A DNA stretch of 51,328 nucleotides from Mycobacterium asiaticum. Lineage in GTDB: Bacteria; Actinomycetota; Actinomycetes; Mycobacteriales; Mycobacteriaceae. Below the pieces are notes generated by a model. It worked only from the letters and a program-made list of their open reading frames with translations, searched no databases and was not told where the DNA came from. Each line of letters starts with the position of its first letter. Position 1 is the first letter of the stretch. Positions 1-9,462 of the stretch are shown piece by piece. Both the position numbers and the translations under genes were made by a program. The stretch spans positions 1-51,328 of the forward strand of contig NZ_LZKQ01000234.1 of the NCBI RefSeq assembly GCF_001668675.1, given 5' to 3'.

Positions 1-29
1 CGACGACGCCGGCCCGGATGACGCCTTCG

Positions 30-572
30 TCACCGCTGGTTCAGAACGAGAACAACGCTGCCGCCGTTGCCGATCAGCCCGGCCGCACCGCCGTTGCCCC
101 CGGCCACCCCGGCGCTGGTGCTGCTGTAGCCGGCGCCGCCATTGCCGAGCAGCAAACCACCGTCCCCGCCGGTGGGGTGGGCTGCGGTGCCGGTGGCGCC
201 GTCGCCGATCAGCGGGCGTCCGAGTAGCACCTGGGTGGGGGTGTTGATCACCTGCAGCAACTCTTGCCCGAGGGCCTGCAGGGGATTGACGTTGTTTGCT
301 TCGGCGGCTGCGTAGGCTCGCGCGCTGGTGGTCAAAGCTTGCAGAAACCGCTGGTGAACCACCCTGACCTGCGCGGCTGCCTGCTGGTAGGCCTGCCCGT
401 GAGTGCCGAACAGCGACGCGATCGCCGCCGACACCTCATCGGCGCCGGCGGCGGCCACGATGGTGGTGGCCGTTGCTGCCGAGGCGCTGGCGGTATCGAC
501 CATCGCACCGAAGCCGGCGATCGTCGTCGCCGCCGCATCCACTGCCTCGGGCACCACCGTCAGCAAAGACAC
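30..572 (-). CDS. PE_PGRS family protein (short)
   Basis: Secreted or surface PE-family protein, expected to be exported by an ESX (type VII) system, probably ESX-5; molecular role unknown. The first about 95 residues are a canonical PE domain: PEAV near the start, the GADEVS segment, and the YxxxE export motif as YAAAE. A linker with the typical [17 protein letters not shown] sequence follows, then a very short Gly-Asn rich PGRS tail ([13 protein letters not shown]). At about 180 residues it is at the small end of the family. I prefer the GTG at 572 ([11 protein letters not shown]) over the ATG one codon upstream at 575, because GGAG then stands 6 bases away and MS is the usual PE N-terminus. 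It diverges from fadA. Confidence 0.85.
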   Translation of the reverse strand: MSLLTVVPEAVDAAATTIAGFGAMVDTASASAATATTIVAAAGADEVSAAIASLFGTHGQAYQQAAAQVRVVHQRFLQALTTSARAYAAAEANNVNPLQALGQELLQVINTPTQVLLGRPLIGDGATGTAAHPTGGDGGLLLGNGGAGYSSTSAGVAGGNGGAAGLIGNGGSVVLVLNQR

Positions 573-704
573 CATTGTCTCCTTCGGACCGCCTCAACCC
601 GGTTGACGCCACACCGTATCCACTGCCCGCCCAACCGCGGTTTCTTTCCAGACACACATTGAATTCCAAGTGAATGCAGATAATCAAGCGATTGGTAGCT
701 GACC

Positions 705-755
705 GAACGCCACGCTGGCGTGACGCTCGACGTTGAACGCCACGCTGGTGTGACG
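705..755. repeat. Pair of 21-bp direct repeats in the PE_PGRS/fadA gap
   Basis: Two copies, 705-725 and 735-755, differ at one base and start 30 bases apart. Each has the core CGCCACGCTGG followed by CGTGACG or TGTGACG, so each is itself partly palindromic (CGCCA...TGGCG in the first). They lie in the 387-bp divergent gap 573-959, which holds no gene. The function is unknown; they could be regulator sites or a dispersed mycobacterial repeat. Confidence 0.6.
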
Positions 756-861
756 ATCGGCGGCAGTATGCGGCGGAATCCCCGGGTGTTGCGCAGCCCG
801 CTGGCCGAACCCGCCTCGCAGACATTTCGCCCTCAACCGGCCCTGACCTGCGAACTCCCTC

Positions 862-877
862 CCAACCAACAGGTTGG
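862..877. promoter_or_regulatory. Inverted repeat upstream of fadA
   Basis: CCAACC (862-867), AACA, GGTTGG (872-877) is a perfect 6-4-6 inverted repeat 82 bases before the fadA start. It is a candidate operator for fadA-fadB. No regulator can be named from the sequence. Confidence 0.35.
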
Positions 878-959
878 CCGAGCGCCCTGTTAGTGTGCCT
901 GTACTGGACCTAGTCTGTAAGACGGATCCAAACCCTCCCTTTTGGAACAGGAAATCGAC

Positions 960-2171
960 ATGTCCGAAGAAGCCTTCATCTATGAGGCCATCCGTACGCC
1001 CCGCGGTAAGCAACGCAACGGCTCCCTGAACGAAGTCAAGCCATTGAGCCTGGTCGTGGGCTTGATCGAAGAGCTCCGCCGGCGCAACCCCGATCTCGAC
1101 GAGAACCTGATCAGCGACGTCATCCTGGGCTGCGTCTCCCCGGTCGGCGACCAGGGCGGCGACATCGCCCGGGCCGCGGTGCTGGCCTCGGGTATGCCGG
1201 TCACCTCCGGCGGCGTGCAACTCAACCGCTTCTGCGCGTCTGGCCTCGAGGCCGTCAACACCGCAGCCCAGAAGGTGCGCTCGGGCTGGGACGACCTGGT
1301 ACTGGCCGGCGGCGTGGAGTCCATGAGCCGGGTGCCGATGGGATCCGACGGCGGCGCGATGGGTCTCGACCCAGCGACCAACTACGACGTGATGTTCGTT
1401 CCGCAGGGCATCGGCGCCGACTTGATCGCCACCATCGAGGGCTTCTCGCGTGACGACGTGGACAACTACGCGCTGCGCAGCCAGGAGAAGGCCGCCGAGG
1501 CGTGGTCGGGCGGCTACTTCGCCAAGTCCGTGGTGCCGGTCCGCGACCAGAACGGTCTGCTGATCCTCGACCACGACGAGCACATGCGGCCCGACACCAC
1601 CAAGGAAGGCCTGGGCAAGTTGAAGCCGGCCTTCGAGGCCCTCGCCGCGATGGGTGGCTTCGACGACGTGGCGCTGCAGAAGTACCACTACGTCGAGAAG
1701 ATCAACCACGTCCACACCGGTGGTAACTCCTCCGGGATCGTCGACGGCGCGGCGCTGGTGATGATCGGGTCGGAGAAGGCGGGCACGGCCATCAACGCCA
1801 CCCCGCGGGCTCGCATCGTCGCAACCGCCACCAGCGGTGCCGACCCGGTGATCATGCTGACCGGCCCCACCCCGGCCACCAAGAAGGTGCTGGACCGTGC
1901 GGGCCTGACCGTTGACGACATCGACCTGTTCGAGCTCAATGAGGCCTTCGCGTCGGTGGTGCTCAAGTTCCAGAAGGATCTGAACATCCCGGACGAGAAG
2001 CTGAACGTCAACGGCGGCGCGATCGCCATGGGCCACCCACTGGGTGCGACCGGCGCCATGATTCTGGGCACCATGGTCGACGAGCTGGAGCGGCGCAACG
2101 CCCGGCGCGCGTTGGTGACGCTGTGTATTGGCGGCGGCATGGGTGTCGCGACGATCGTAGAACGAGTCTGA
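960..2171 (+). CDS. fadA: Acetyl-CoA acyltransferase, beta subunit of the trifunctional enzyme
   Basis: Thiolase that cleaves 3-ketoacyl-CoA to acetyl-CoA and a shortened acyl-CoA, the last step of beta-oxidation. It works with FadB as an alpha2-beta2 complex in the cytosol. The 403 residues match FadA (Rv0859) in length and nearly throughout. Catalytic residues are visible: Cys92 in NRFCASG, His359 in [10 protein letters not shown], Cys389 in TLCIGGGMG. An in-frame TTG at 942 lies upstream, but ATG 960 has AGGAA six bases before it and gives the family N-terminus [10 protein letters not shown]. fadB follows after 17 bases, so the two are one operon. Confidence 0.97.
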   Translation: MSEEAFIYEAIRTPRGKQRNGSLNEVKPLSLVVGLIEELRRRNPDLDENLISDVILGCVSPVGDQGGDIARAAVLASGMPVTSGGVQLNRFCASGLEAVNTAAQKVRSGWDDLVLAGGVESMSRVPMGSDGGAMGLDPATNYDVMFVPQGIGADLIATIEGFSRDDVDNYALRSQEKAAEAWSGGYFAKSVVPVRDQNGLLILDHDEHMRPDTTKEGLGKLKPAFEALAAMGGFDDVALQKYHYVEKINHVHTGGNSSGIVDGAALVMIGSEKAGTAINATPRARIVATATSGADPVIMLTGPTPATKKVLDRAGLTVDDIDLFELNEAFASVVLKFQKDLNIPDEKLNVNGGAIAMGHPLGATGAMILGTMVDELERRNARRALVTLCIGGGMGVATIVERV

Positions 2172-2188
2172 GAGGGTTTCGAACAGCA

Positions 2189-4333
2189 ATGGCCGACAAC
2201 ACCATTCAGTGGGACAAGGACGACGACGGTATCGTCACGCTGACGTTGGACGACCCGTCCGGGTCGGCGAACGTCATGAACGAGGCCTACATCGAGTCGA
2301 TGGGCAAGGCCGTCGATCGTCTTGTCGCCGAGAAGGATTCGATCACCGGTGTGGTGATCACCAGCGCCAAGAAGACCTTCTTCGCCGGCGGTGACGTCAA
2401 GAGCATGATCCAGATCGGGCCGGAAAACGCCGGTGAGGCATTCGATCTGGTCGAGAACGTCAAGAAGCAGTTGCGCACCCTTGAGACCCTGGGCAAGCCG
2501 GTGGTGGCCGCCCTCAACGGCGCCGCGCTCGGTGGTGGCCTGGAGATCGCGCTGGCGTGCCATCACCGCATCGCCGCCGACGTGAAGGGGTCGCAGTTCG
2601 GCTTCCCCGAGGCGACGCTGGGCCTGCTGCCCGGCGCCGGTGGGGTCACCCGCTCGGTGCGCATGTTCGGCATCCAGAACGCGTTCGTCAACATCCTGTC
2701 GCAGGGCACCCGGTTCAAGCCGGCCAAGGCCAAGGAACTGGGCCTGATCGACGAATTGCTGCCCACCGTCGAGGAATTGGTTCCCGCCGCCAAGGCGTGG
2801 ATCAAGGCCAACCCGGACGCGCACGAACAGCCGTGGGACAAGAAGGGCTACAAGATGCCCGGCGGGACCCCGTCGTCGCCGGCTCTGGCGTCGATCCTGC
2901 CGTCGTTCCCGGCCTTGCTGCGCAAGCAGATCAAGGGCGCGCCGATGCCGGCGCCGAAGGCCATCCTGTCGGCCGCGGTCGAGGGTGCACAGGTCGACTT
3001 CGACACCGCCAGCCGCATCGAAAGCCGTTACTTCACCACGCTGGTCACCGGCCAGGTCTCGAAGAATATGATCCAGGCGTTCTTCTTCGACCTGCAGACC
3101 ATCAACAACGGTGGATCGCGGCCCGAGGGCATCGAGCCAGTGAAGATCAACAAGATCGGTGTGCTCGGCGCCGGCATGATGGGCGCGGGCATCGCGTACG
3201 TCTCCGCCAAGGCGGGTTACGACGTGGTGCTCAAGGATGTTTCGATCGAAGCGGCCCAGAAGGGCAAGGGCTACTCCGAAAAGCTCGAAGCCAAGGCGCT
3301 GGAGCGGGGTCGCACCACGCAGGAGAAGAGTGACGCACTGCTGGGGCGTATCACCCCGACGGCCGACCCGGCTGACCTCAAGGGCGTCGACTTCGTCATC
3401 GAGGCGGTGTTCGAGAACCAGGAACTCAAGCACAAGGTGTTCCAGGAGATCGAGGACGTCGTCGAGCCCAACGCGGTGCTGGGATCCAACACCTCCACCT
3501 TGCCGATCACCGGTCTGGCGACCGGCGTCAAGCGGCAGGAGGACTTCATCGGGATCCACTTCTTCTCCCCGGTCGACAAGATGCCGCTGGTGGAAATCAT
3601 CAAGGGCGAGAAGACCTCTGACGAGGCGCTGGCCCGGGTGTTCGACTACACCCTGGCAATCGGCAAGACCCCGATTGTGGTCAACGACAGCCGCGGTTTC
3701 TTTACCTCGCGGGTCATCGGCACCTTCGTCAACGAGGCGCTGGCGATGCTCGGCGAGGGTGTGGAACCGGCCAGCATCGAGCAGGCCGGTTCGCAGGCCG
3801 GTTACCCAGCGCCGCCGCTGCAGCTGTCTGACGAGCTCAATCTGGAGCTGATGCACAAGATCGCCGTCGCGACCCGTAAGGGTGTCGAGGAGGCCGGCGG
3901 AACCTACGAGCCGCACCCGGCAGAAGCCGTGGTGGAGAAGATGATTGAGCTCGGCCGGTCGGGACGCTTGAAGGGCGCCGGCTTCTACGAGTACCCCGAC
4001 GGCAAGCGGTCCGGGTTGTGGCCGGGCCTGCGGGAGGCGTTCAAGTCCGGTTCGTCCGAGCCGCCGTTGCAGGACATGATCGACCGGATGCTGTTCGCCG
4101 AGGCGCTCGAGACGCAGAAGTGCCTGGACGAGGGCGTGCTCACGTCGACGGCCGACGCCAACATCGGTTCGATCATGGGCATCGGTTTCCCGCCGTGGAC
4201 CGGAGGTAGCGCGCAGTTCATCGTGGGCTACGAGGGACCGCTCGGCAGGGGCAAGGAAGCCTTTGTGGCCCGGGCCCGGGAGCTGGCCGAGAAGTACGGC
4301 GACCGATTCCTGCCCCCGGACTCACTCACGTAG
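2189..4333 (+). CDS. fadB: Trifunctional enzyme alpha subunit (enoyl-CoA hydratase / 3-hydroxyacyl-CoA dehydrogenase)
   Basis: Bifunctional beta-oxidation enzyme, 714 residues. The N-terminal crotonase domain (about 1-300) hydrates enoyl-CoA; FAGGDV and the two acid residues Glu119 (GGLEI) and Glu141 (FPEATLG) are present. The NAD-binding domain starts near 319 with IGVLGAGMMG (324-332), and the dehydrogenase His457 lies in GIHFFSPV. A C-terminal dehydrogenase domain follows. The ATG at 2189 gives the usual MADNTIQW start; the frame is open further upstream, but that part is only the fadA shadow. It is co-transcribed with fadA and closed by the hairpin at 4403-4446. Confidence 0.97.
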   Translation: MADNTIQWDKDDDGIVTLTLDDPSGSANVMNEAYIESMGKAVDRLVAEKDSITGVVITSAKKTFFAGGDVKSMIQIGPENAGEAFDLVENVKKQLRTLETLGKPVVAALNGAALGGGLEIALACHHRIAADVKGSQFGFPEATLGLLPGAGGVTRSVRMFGIQNAFVNILSQGTRFKPAKAKELGLIDELLPTVEELVPAAKAWIKANPDAHEQPWDKKGYKMPGGTPSSPALASILPSFPALLRKQIKGAPMPAPKAILSAAVEGAQVDFDTASRIESRYFTTLVTGQVSKNMIQAFFFDLQTINNGGSRPEGIEPVKINKIGVLGAGMMGAGIAYVSAKAGYDVVLKDVSIEAAQKGKGYSEKLEAKALERGRTTQEKSDALLGRITPTADPADLKGVDFVIEAVFENQELKHKVFQEIEDVVEPNAVLGSNTSTLPITGLATGVKRQEDFIGIHFFSPVDKMPLVEIIKGEKTSDEALARVFDYTLAIGKTPIVVNDSRGFFTSRVIGTFVNEALAMLGEGVEPASIEQAGSQAGYPAPPLQLSDELNLELMHKIAVATRKGVEEAGGTYEPHPAEAVVEKMIELGRSGRLKGAGFYEYPDGKRSGLWPGLREAFKSGSSEPPLQDMIDRMLFAEALETQKCLDEGVLTSTADANIGSIMGIGFPPWTGGSAQFIVGYEGPLGRGKEAFVARARELAEKYGDRFLPPDSLT

Positions 4334-4339
4334 CTGGCG

Positions 4340-4397
4340 CGAGCAGACGCGAAAGCCCCCATTTCGTGCCGAAATGAGGTGCTTACGCGTCTGCTCG
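4340..4397. repeat. 12-bp-arm inverted repeat after fadB
   Basis: CGAGCAGACGCG (4340-4351) pairs perfectly with CGCGTCTGCTCG (4386-4397). Inside it sits a second small hairpin, ATTTCG/CGAAAT (4361-4366 and 4370-4375). The same 12-mer CGCGTCTGCTCG occurs again just after the thiolase stop at 11041-11052. It may add to termination or be a dispersed intergenic repeat. Confidence 0.6.
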
Positions 4398-4402
4398 GCG
4401 TT

Positions 4403-4446
4403 ACGCAAAAGCCCCCGAAACAGCGTGGTTTCGGGGGCTTTTGCGT
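4403..4446. terminator. Bidirectional terminator between fadB and the LLM oxidoreductase gene
   Basis: Perfect 19-bp arms, 4403-4421 and 4428-4446, enclose a 6-base loop. The stem contains AAAAGCCCCCGAAA on one side and the TTTCGGGGGCTTTT complement on the other, so it ends in T-runs on both strands. It lies between two convergent genes. Confidence 0.9.
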
Positions 4447-4467
4447 TGCCTATTACCAGTCCCCCGT

Positions 4468-5328
4468 TTACCAGGCCGCGGCGATGCGCCGCCATTGCTC
4501 GCGCGGGAACTGTTTCGGGTCCTCGGTGAGCACCTGCACGCAGACATGGTCAGCGCCGGCTTTGTGATGCTCGGCGACCCTGCGCAGGATCGCGCCCTCG
4601 TCGCCCCACACGATAATCGCGTCGAAAAGACGTTGGCTGACCTGCTGCACATCGTCTTCGGTAAAGCCGCTGCGCAACAGGTTGTTGGCGTAGTTGGGCA
4701 AGGCCAAATACGAACGCAGCCAATCGGTTCCGATGCGGCGCGCTTCGTCGGCGTCATCGGTGAGGATGGCGGTCTGCTCGGGCAGCAGCAACGGGCCCTC
4801 GCCCAATGTCTTTCGAGCCGAGGCGGTGTGCTCGGTGGTGACTAGGTAAGGGTGCGCGCCGCGGGCGCGGGTCGCCGACAGCTGCAACATCTTTGGGCCC
4901 AGCGCCGCCAGCACGCGGCTCTCGGTCGGTACCGGCCGCTCGGCGGCATCCAACCCGTCCAGAAATGACGCCGTGGCCGCGAGCGGTTTGCGGTACCGGC
5001 CGGGTTCGCGGGAGTCGATCAGCGGTGCATGGCTGACTCCGATGCCGAGCAGGAACCGATCACCGTGCTGATCGGTGAGTGCGGCGTACTCGGCGGCCAC
5101 GTCCTGCGGTTCATGCATCCAGAGGTTCAAGATTCCGGTGGCGATAACGGTGCGCTTGGTTGCGCCGAGCAGGTTGCCCACGGCGTCGAGCACCGACTGC
5201 CCGCCGACATCGGGAATCCACAGCGCGGCGTAACCGAGTTCGTCCAATTCGGCTGCGGCATCGGCGGCTTCGGATGGGTCGTTGTAGCGTAGCTGGCCAC
5301 TCCACACGCCGATACCAGTGAGCTCCAT
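4468..5328 (-). CDS. LLM-class F420-dependent oxidoreductase (MSMEG_4141/TIGR03620-like)
   Basis: Luciferase-like (beta/alpha)8-barrel oxidoreductase, 286 residues, probably using F420H2. The sequence reads as a full family member: MELTGIGVWSGQLRY at the start, ELGYAALWIPDVGG, an ATGILNLW strand and the flavin-site type motif GDRFLLGIGVSHAP. The substrate is not deducible. ATG 5328 is preceded by AGAGGAAAG at good distance; the longer open frame to 5511 runs over the neighbouring pseudogene and lacks family sequence. It lies 50 bases downstream of the broken FAD monooxygenase in the same direction, so the two were probably an operon. The family assignment is from memory of the profile. Confidence 0.8.
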   Translation of the reverse strand: MELTGIGVWSGQLRYNDPSEAADAAAELDELGYAALWIPDVGGQSVLDAVGNLLGATKRTVIATGILNLWMHEPQDVAAEYAALTDQHGDRFLLGIGVSHAPLIDSREPGRYRKPLAATASFLDGLDAAERPVPTESRVLAALGPKMLQLSATRARGAHPYLVTTEHTASARKTLGEGPLLLPEQTAILTDDADEARRIGTDWLRSYLALPNYANNLLRSGFTEDDVQQVSQRLFDAIIVWGDEGAILRRVAEHHKAGADHVCVQVLTEDPKQFPREQWRRIAAAW

Positions 5329-5378
5329 GCAGATCTTTCCTCTCGTTCGATGCTTTTTGACCACTTTGCGAAACGCCG

Positions 5379-6155
5379 TCAGACGCGCGAGTAATCCTTG
5401 AACTGCATCGAGTCGAATACCCGCACGCTCTTGGAGTTCAACCTCATGATTGCCCGGGTTACGCCGGTGGGTAGCACCGACATCAACTGTGCCGCTCGCG
5501 TCAGAGCCCACATGCCTCTTGTCGAGTCTGGAATCAGACGTTTGGCGGTGACCCGCGCGAAGGCCCGGCTACGCCGGACCGGATCGGCCAGCTGCCGCTC
5601 GTATTCGGCGAATGCGCGCGTGTAATCGCCGCGGGCCTGAGCCATTTCACCGGCGAGGACTTAGGCGCCGAAGACCGACAAGCTGGTGCTGCCGCCGACG
5701 GCGGGCCCTGGGCAATATCCTGCGTCCCCGACCAGCGTCACCCGGCTACGCGACCAGGTGTCTAGTTGCAACTGGGTGATCGAGTCTCCGAACAGGTACT
5801 CGATGTGGTCTTGCCCGGCGCCGTAGTACGCCTCGCTGAGGTCGTCGCGCATGATCTCGACGTGCCGATCCGAGGCGGCCGCGACGAGCTTCGAGACGTC
5901 GACGGCGATGGGGCGCTTGGCGCCCTGTGGGTGGATGGTCAAGTGCGACGTACCGGTGGCCAACGCCTCGATCTGGGGCAGCACGCCCATCTTCTCCGAG
6001 ATTTCCATCGCCGGCCGGAACAGGTCGACCGCGTGGCCGCCGGTCTTGCGCAGTGTCGGCGAGCGCTCCACGACGGTGACCTCGAAGCCGTACCGGTTGA
6101 GCCAGTAGGCGAGCACTGGCCCGTAGATGCTGGCTCCGGAGATCAGAACGCGCAC
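5379..6155 (-). pseudogene. Broken FAD-dependent monooxygenase (Rv1260-like)
   Basis: Remnant of a class A flavin monooxygenase. Residues 1-130 (from GTG 6155) carry the Rossmann start VLISGASIYGP, the GGHAVDLF segment and IMRDDLSEAYYGAG. At residue 130/131 (about base 5765) the sequence jumps from LFGDSITQLQ straight to LDTWSRSRVTLVGDAG, the second FAD motif. About 130 residues of the middle, including the usual DG motif, are missing without loss of frame. Then an in-frame TAA at 5661-5663 stands where the family has Tyr (GAYVLAGE). The frame continues intact as VLAGEMAQARGDYTRAFAEYERQL to the true stop at 5379. A Tyr also replaces the usual small residue in GASIxGP. Two independent lesions make function unlikely. 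Confidence 0.85.
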
Positions 6156-6229
6156 GGCGACCCCCTACTTCGCGTCTGTCAAGGATAGGTGTTGACGGGT
6201 GCGTCGTTGCCCGCATCGCAGCGACTCCC

Positions 6230-6430
6230 GCGGCCCGTGCCGGGCCGCATCGTCGCCGGGCTGTACCCGATTGCCCGCCTCCTCCGCGGCCCGTGCCGGG
6301 CCGCATCGTCGCCGGGCTGTACCCGATTGCCCGCCTCCTCCGCGGCCCGTGCCGGGCCGCATCGTCGCCGGGCTGTACCCAATTGCCCGCCTCCTCCGCG
6401 GCCCGTGCCGGGCCGCATCGTCGCCGGGCT
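6230..6430. repeat. 56-bp tandem repeat, 3.6 copies (VNTR-like)
   Basis: Copies begin at 6230, 6286, 6342 and 6398; the last is cut after about 33 bases. The only clear difference is one base in the third copy (CCCAATTG in place of CCCGATTG). Each unit holds a perfect hairpin, GCGGCCCG-TGC-CGGGCCGC. The period is not a multiple of three, so the long open frames across it are artefacts. It ends 12 bases before the next gene and could affect its transcription. Confidence 0.92.
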
Positions 6431-6441
6431 AAAGTCACCGC

Positions 6442-7425
6442 ATGCGCTTTGGTCTCTTCATCCCGCAAGGCTGGCGAATGGACCTCGTCGGCATCGAACC
6501 CGAGCGGCACTGGGCGGTGATGCGAGATCTGGCCACCTACGCCGACGGCGGCGCCTGGGATTCACTCTGGGTCTACGACCACTTCCACACCGTGCCGCTG
6601 CCGAGCGACGAAGCGACGCACGAGGCGTGGTCGTTGATGGCGGCCTATGCCGCCGTCGCCTCACGGATCAAGCTGGGCCAGATGTGCACCGCCATGAGCT
6701 ACCGCAACCCGGTCTACCTGGCCAAGGTCGCGGCCACCACCGACATCATCTCCGGCGGCCGCGTCCAGATGGGCATCGGCGGCGGCTGGTACGAACACGA
6801 ATGGCGTGCCTACGGCTACGGATTCCCGTCGGCAGGGGTGCGGCTGGCTCGGCTCGACGAAGGCGTACAAATCATGCGGGATGCCTGGCGGGAGGGCAAA
6901 GTCAGCTTCGACGGCAAGCACTACCAGGTTGACGGTGCGATCGTGTCTCCAAAGCCGTTGCAAGACAACGGTATTCCGCTGTGGATCGCGGGAGGCGGCG
7001 AAAAGGTGACGTTGCGGATCGCCGCGCAGTACGCCCAATACACCAATTTCACCCCCGAACCCGAGGCATTCGCTCACAAATCCGAAGTGCTTGCCGAGCA
7101 CTGTCGCAACGTCGGCACCGACTTCGACGCCATCGTGCGATCAGCCAACTTCACTGCCATCGTGGGCACGTCAGACGCGGAGGTCAAAGACCGCCAACAG
7201 CGGGCGCGCGACCGGTTGGCCGGTTATGTGCCCGAGGCCCTGGCGGAATCCATGGTCGCGGGCATCCCGGACTCGGCAACCGGCACTCCGGAGCAGGTCA
7301 TCGAACGGCTGGCCAAGATCCGTGAGCTTGGCTGCGAATACGCGATCTGCTACTTCCCCGAGGCCGCCTACGACCGCTCCGGTATCGAGTTGTTCGAACG
7401 GGAAGTGATTTCCGCACTGCGTTAA
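6442..7425 (+). CDS. LLM-class F420-dependent oxidoreductase (TIGR03560-like)
   Basis: Second luciferase-like monooxygenase-fold protein of the block, 327 residues, full length. The typical pattern is visible: [33 protein letters not shown], and the barrel segment [21 protein letters not shown] that in relatives contacts the F420 phosphate. It differs in sequence from the gene at 4468-5328, so it is not a duplicate of it. ATG 6442 is the first start after the 56-bp repeat and has no clear Shine-Dalgarno. Its TAA overlaps the stop of the convergent kinase gene by four bases. The substrate is unknown. Confidence 0.85.
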   Translation: MRFGLFIPQGWRMDLVGIEPERHWAVMRDLATYADGGAWDSLWVYDHFHTVPLPSDEATHEAWSLMAAYAAVASRIKLGQMCTAMSYRNPVYLAKVAATTDIISGGRVQMGIGGGWYEHEWRAYGYGFPSAGVRLARLDEGVQIMRDAWREGKVSFDGKHYQVDGAIVSPKPLQDNGIPLWIAGGGEKVTLRIAAQYAQYTNFTPEPEAFAHKSEVLAEHCRNVGTDFDAIVRSANFTAIVGTSDAEVKDRQQRARDRLAGYVPEALAESMVAGIPDSATGTPEQVIERLAKIRELGCEYAICYFPEAAYDRSGIELFEREVISALR

Positions 7426-9314
7426 TCACCGGTGCGCGTGAACACTTCGCTGAAGTCGATATCCACCGCACACGACCCCGTCTGCGTCCAGTGCCCGTTG
7501 CCGTTGAGGGTCGGTATCGGGTCCTGCACCGGTTGTGGCAGCGGAAACTGGGCGTTGGCGTTGAGCGTTGCGGGATTGCCGTCCGGGCACTTGCCGCTGT
7601 TCGTGTCGGTCCACGTCCACATCCCGGCGGCGTAAATCAATGGCACGTCACCGGATTTGGCGGAAAAGTAACTCATGCACCGATCGCCGGTGCGTAGACA
7701 ATTCGTGGTGATCTCGGAGTTGCCCATCTGCTGGGCGTCTCCACCGACGAATTTTCGAGTCAGCTGATAGTGACCCCGGAGTCCCTCAGCAACTGATACC
7801 ACCCGCGGCGGCAGGGTGGCTGGGTCAGGGAGGCCGGGGGCGACGTCGCCCGTCCGGGTGAACGTCACGGTCCGCTTCTCCTGGCAGTTGTTACGGGCCG
7901 TGCGGGTGTGCTCGCCGCTCAGCGTGCCGTCCGGACGGGCTTGCAGCCGGAACACCTCCCAGATCTCGCCGGTGCTGTTCCGGCACGGATTCGTTGAAAG
8001 TGCCACTGCCAGCCAGGTTCCGCCGACCTGGTCGAACACCATGGTCGAGGCGAAGTGCGGTTCACCTTTCAGTCGCGACGCCGTCGCTACGCACCCAGTC
8101 GCTCCGCATACCGACCGCACGCCGTAGGTTCCGGTGGACGGCTCGGCATCGGGAGAAGGATTGCCGTCCAGATCGGTGAGGGGCCCGAAGTCGGCGCGAT
8201 AGGTCCCGGTGAACGGGCCCGCGGGCGTAGCAGACGAATTGGACGGCGCGGGGTTGGCAGGTTGGGGCGCGGCGGTGCTGGTGGGCTGGCGCGATGATTG
8301 GGTGAGCTTGACGCCGGCGAACACCCCGCCGACCAGCAGCAACGCTACCGCGACAAGGGCGCCGATGAGTACCGCGGGGCGCTGAGCCCAGCCCCTACGG
8401 GTCGGCACGGGAAGGGGGATTGACGGCTGAGTGTGCTGGGCGTGCAACGCAATTGGAGTGTCGTATTGATATGGGGTGAGGTGCTTGCTCAGCGCCAACG
8501 CGAACTCACCGCAGTTAGCGAACCGGTCGGCCGGTTCCTTGGCCAGTGCTCTGGCAAACACGGGGTTCAGTCCAGCGAGTTCGGGGCGACGGTCGCCGAT
8601 CGAGGGCGGCGGGGTGCCGATGTGCTGGGTGATCACCACCGTGGGATTGGTGTGGTCGAACGGCGGAGCGCCGGTCAGCAGGTGAAAAGCGGTGCAGGCC
8701 AACGCGTATTGGTCGGCGCGCCCGTCGATCGGCCCGCCCTTGAGTTGCTCGGGGGCGGCGTAGGCAACCGTTCCCACCGCCACGTCGGCTGCGGTGATAC
8801 CCGTCCCGTCGTCCATGCGTCGCGCGATGCCGAAATCGGCGAGATAGATGCGTCGGTCCTGCCCGCCGTCGGGGTGGGTGAGCAGGATGTTGGCGGGTTT
8901 GACGTCGCGGTGCAACAGGCCACGGTGATGGGCGTAATCCAGCGCCGAGGCGACGGCGCTGATGGTCGAAACCACTTCGTCAACGGGCATGCCGCCCTGG
9001 TAGCGCTCAGCCAGCAGATTGGCGACGTCGGTGCCGGCCACGTAGTCCATCGAAATCCACAGCAGGCCGTCATTCTCACCGCGGTCGTAGATGCGCACGA
9101 TGTGCGGATGGGAAAGGCCGGCCGCCAGGTCGGCTTCGCGGGCGAACCGGGCCCGGTATTCGGGATCGTCGGTGAACTCCGCGGGCAGCACCTTCAGTGC
9201 GTCGTCACGCGGCAGTCGTGGGTGCGTCGCCAAATACACCCGGCCCATGCCGCCGGCGCCCAGTATCCGCAGGATCGTGTATCCGGCGAATACCTGGCCA
9301 ACCTTGAGGGACAT
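7422..9314 (-). CDS. Transmembrane Ser/Thr protein kinase (PknF-like) with duplicated external domain
   Basis: Membrane receptor kinase of the PknB group, 630 residues from ATG 9314. The kinase domain (about 10-275) has the Gly loop [10 protein letters not shown], Lys41, Glu60, HRDVKPAN (Asp137), DFG (160-162), Thr residues in the activation loop and APEQ (187-190). It is closest in wording to PknF. A single membrane helix spans about 313-336. The outside part has a Ser/Pro-rich stalk and then two related modules, each with Cys pairs and each ending in FTRTGD, which suggests a duplicated ligand-sensing domain. Upstream in-frame sequence to 9551 has no family features. No strong Shine-Dalgarno is seen. 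It diverges from the DUF35-thiolase operon, and the stop overlaps the LLM gene. Confidence 0.88.
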   Translation of the reverse strand: MSLKVGQVFAGYTILRILGAGGMGRVYLATHPRLPRDDALKVLPAEFTDDPEYRARFAREADLAAGLSHPHIVRIYDRGENDGLLWISMDYVAGTDVANLLAERYQGGMPVDEVVSTISAVASALDYAHHRGLLHRDVKPANILLTHPDGGQDRRIYLADFGIARRMDDGTGITAADVAVGTVAYAAPEQLKGGPIDGRADQYALACTAFHLLTGAPPFDHTNPTVVITQHIGTPPPSIGDRRPELAGLNPVFARALAKEPADRFANCGEFALALSKHLTPYQYDTPIALHAQHTQPSIPLPVPTRRGWAQRPAVLIGALVAVALLLVGGVFAGVKLTQSSRQPTSTAAPQPANPAPSNSSATPAGPFTGTYRADFGPLTDLDGNPSPDAEPSTGTYGVRSVCGATGCVATASRLKGEPHFASTMVFDQVGGTWLAVALSTNPCRNSTGEIWEVFRLQARPDGTLSGEHTRTARNNCQEKRTVTFTRTGDVAPGLPDPATLPPRVVSVAEGLRGHYQLTRKFVGGDAQQMGNSEITTNCLRTGDRCMSYFSAKSGDVPLIYAAGMWTWTDTNSGKCPDGNPATLNANAQFPLPQPVQDPIPTLNGNGHWTQTGSCAVDIDFSEVFTRTGD

Positions 9315-9336
9315 GGCCAAATCGTAATTGCTCTCG

Positions 9337-9353
9337 ATAGGGCAGGACCCTAT
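9337..9353. promoter_or_regulatory. Inverted repeat in the kinase/DUF35 divergent gap
   Basis: ATAGGG-CAGGA-CCCTAT is a perfect 6-5-6 inverted repeat, 23 bases before the kinase start and 110 before the DUF35 gene. It is a candidate operator for either direction. Confidence 0.3.
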
Positions 9354-9462
9354 GTACGCGACGGACCCGCAATCAGGAGCGAGAATGCAATTTCCGGTTT
9401 TATGGAACGCTGTTGTACCGTTTGGTGAGTCGCACTTTTCTCGTGCCTGATGGAGGACCTCG

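Noticed and set aside
684..2189. 501-codon minus-strand frame across fadA
   Set aside because: It is the antisense shadow of fadA. The composition is His/Asp/Val-rich without any domain, and fadA is certain.
1688..3916. 742-codon minus-strand frame across fadA and fadB
   Set aside because: Shadow of two certain genes, with low-complexity Arg/Leu/Asp composition.
5746..6510. Long minus-strand open frame of 254 codons through the 56-bp repeats, and several shorter frames on both strands
   Set aside because: It is a product of a GC-rich tandem repeat whose period is not a multiple of three. The protein is Arg/Ala/Gly junk and overlaps better-supported features.
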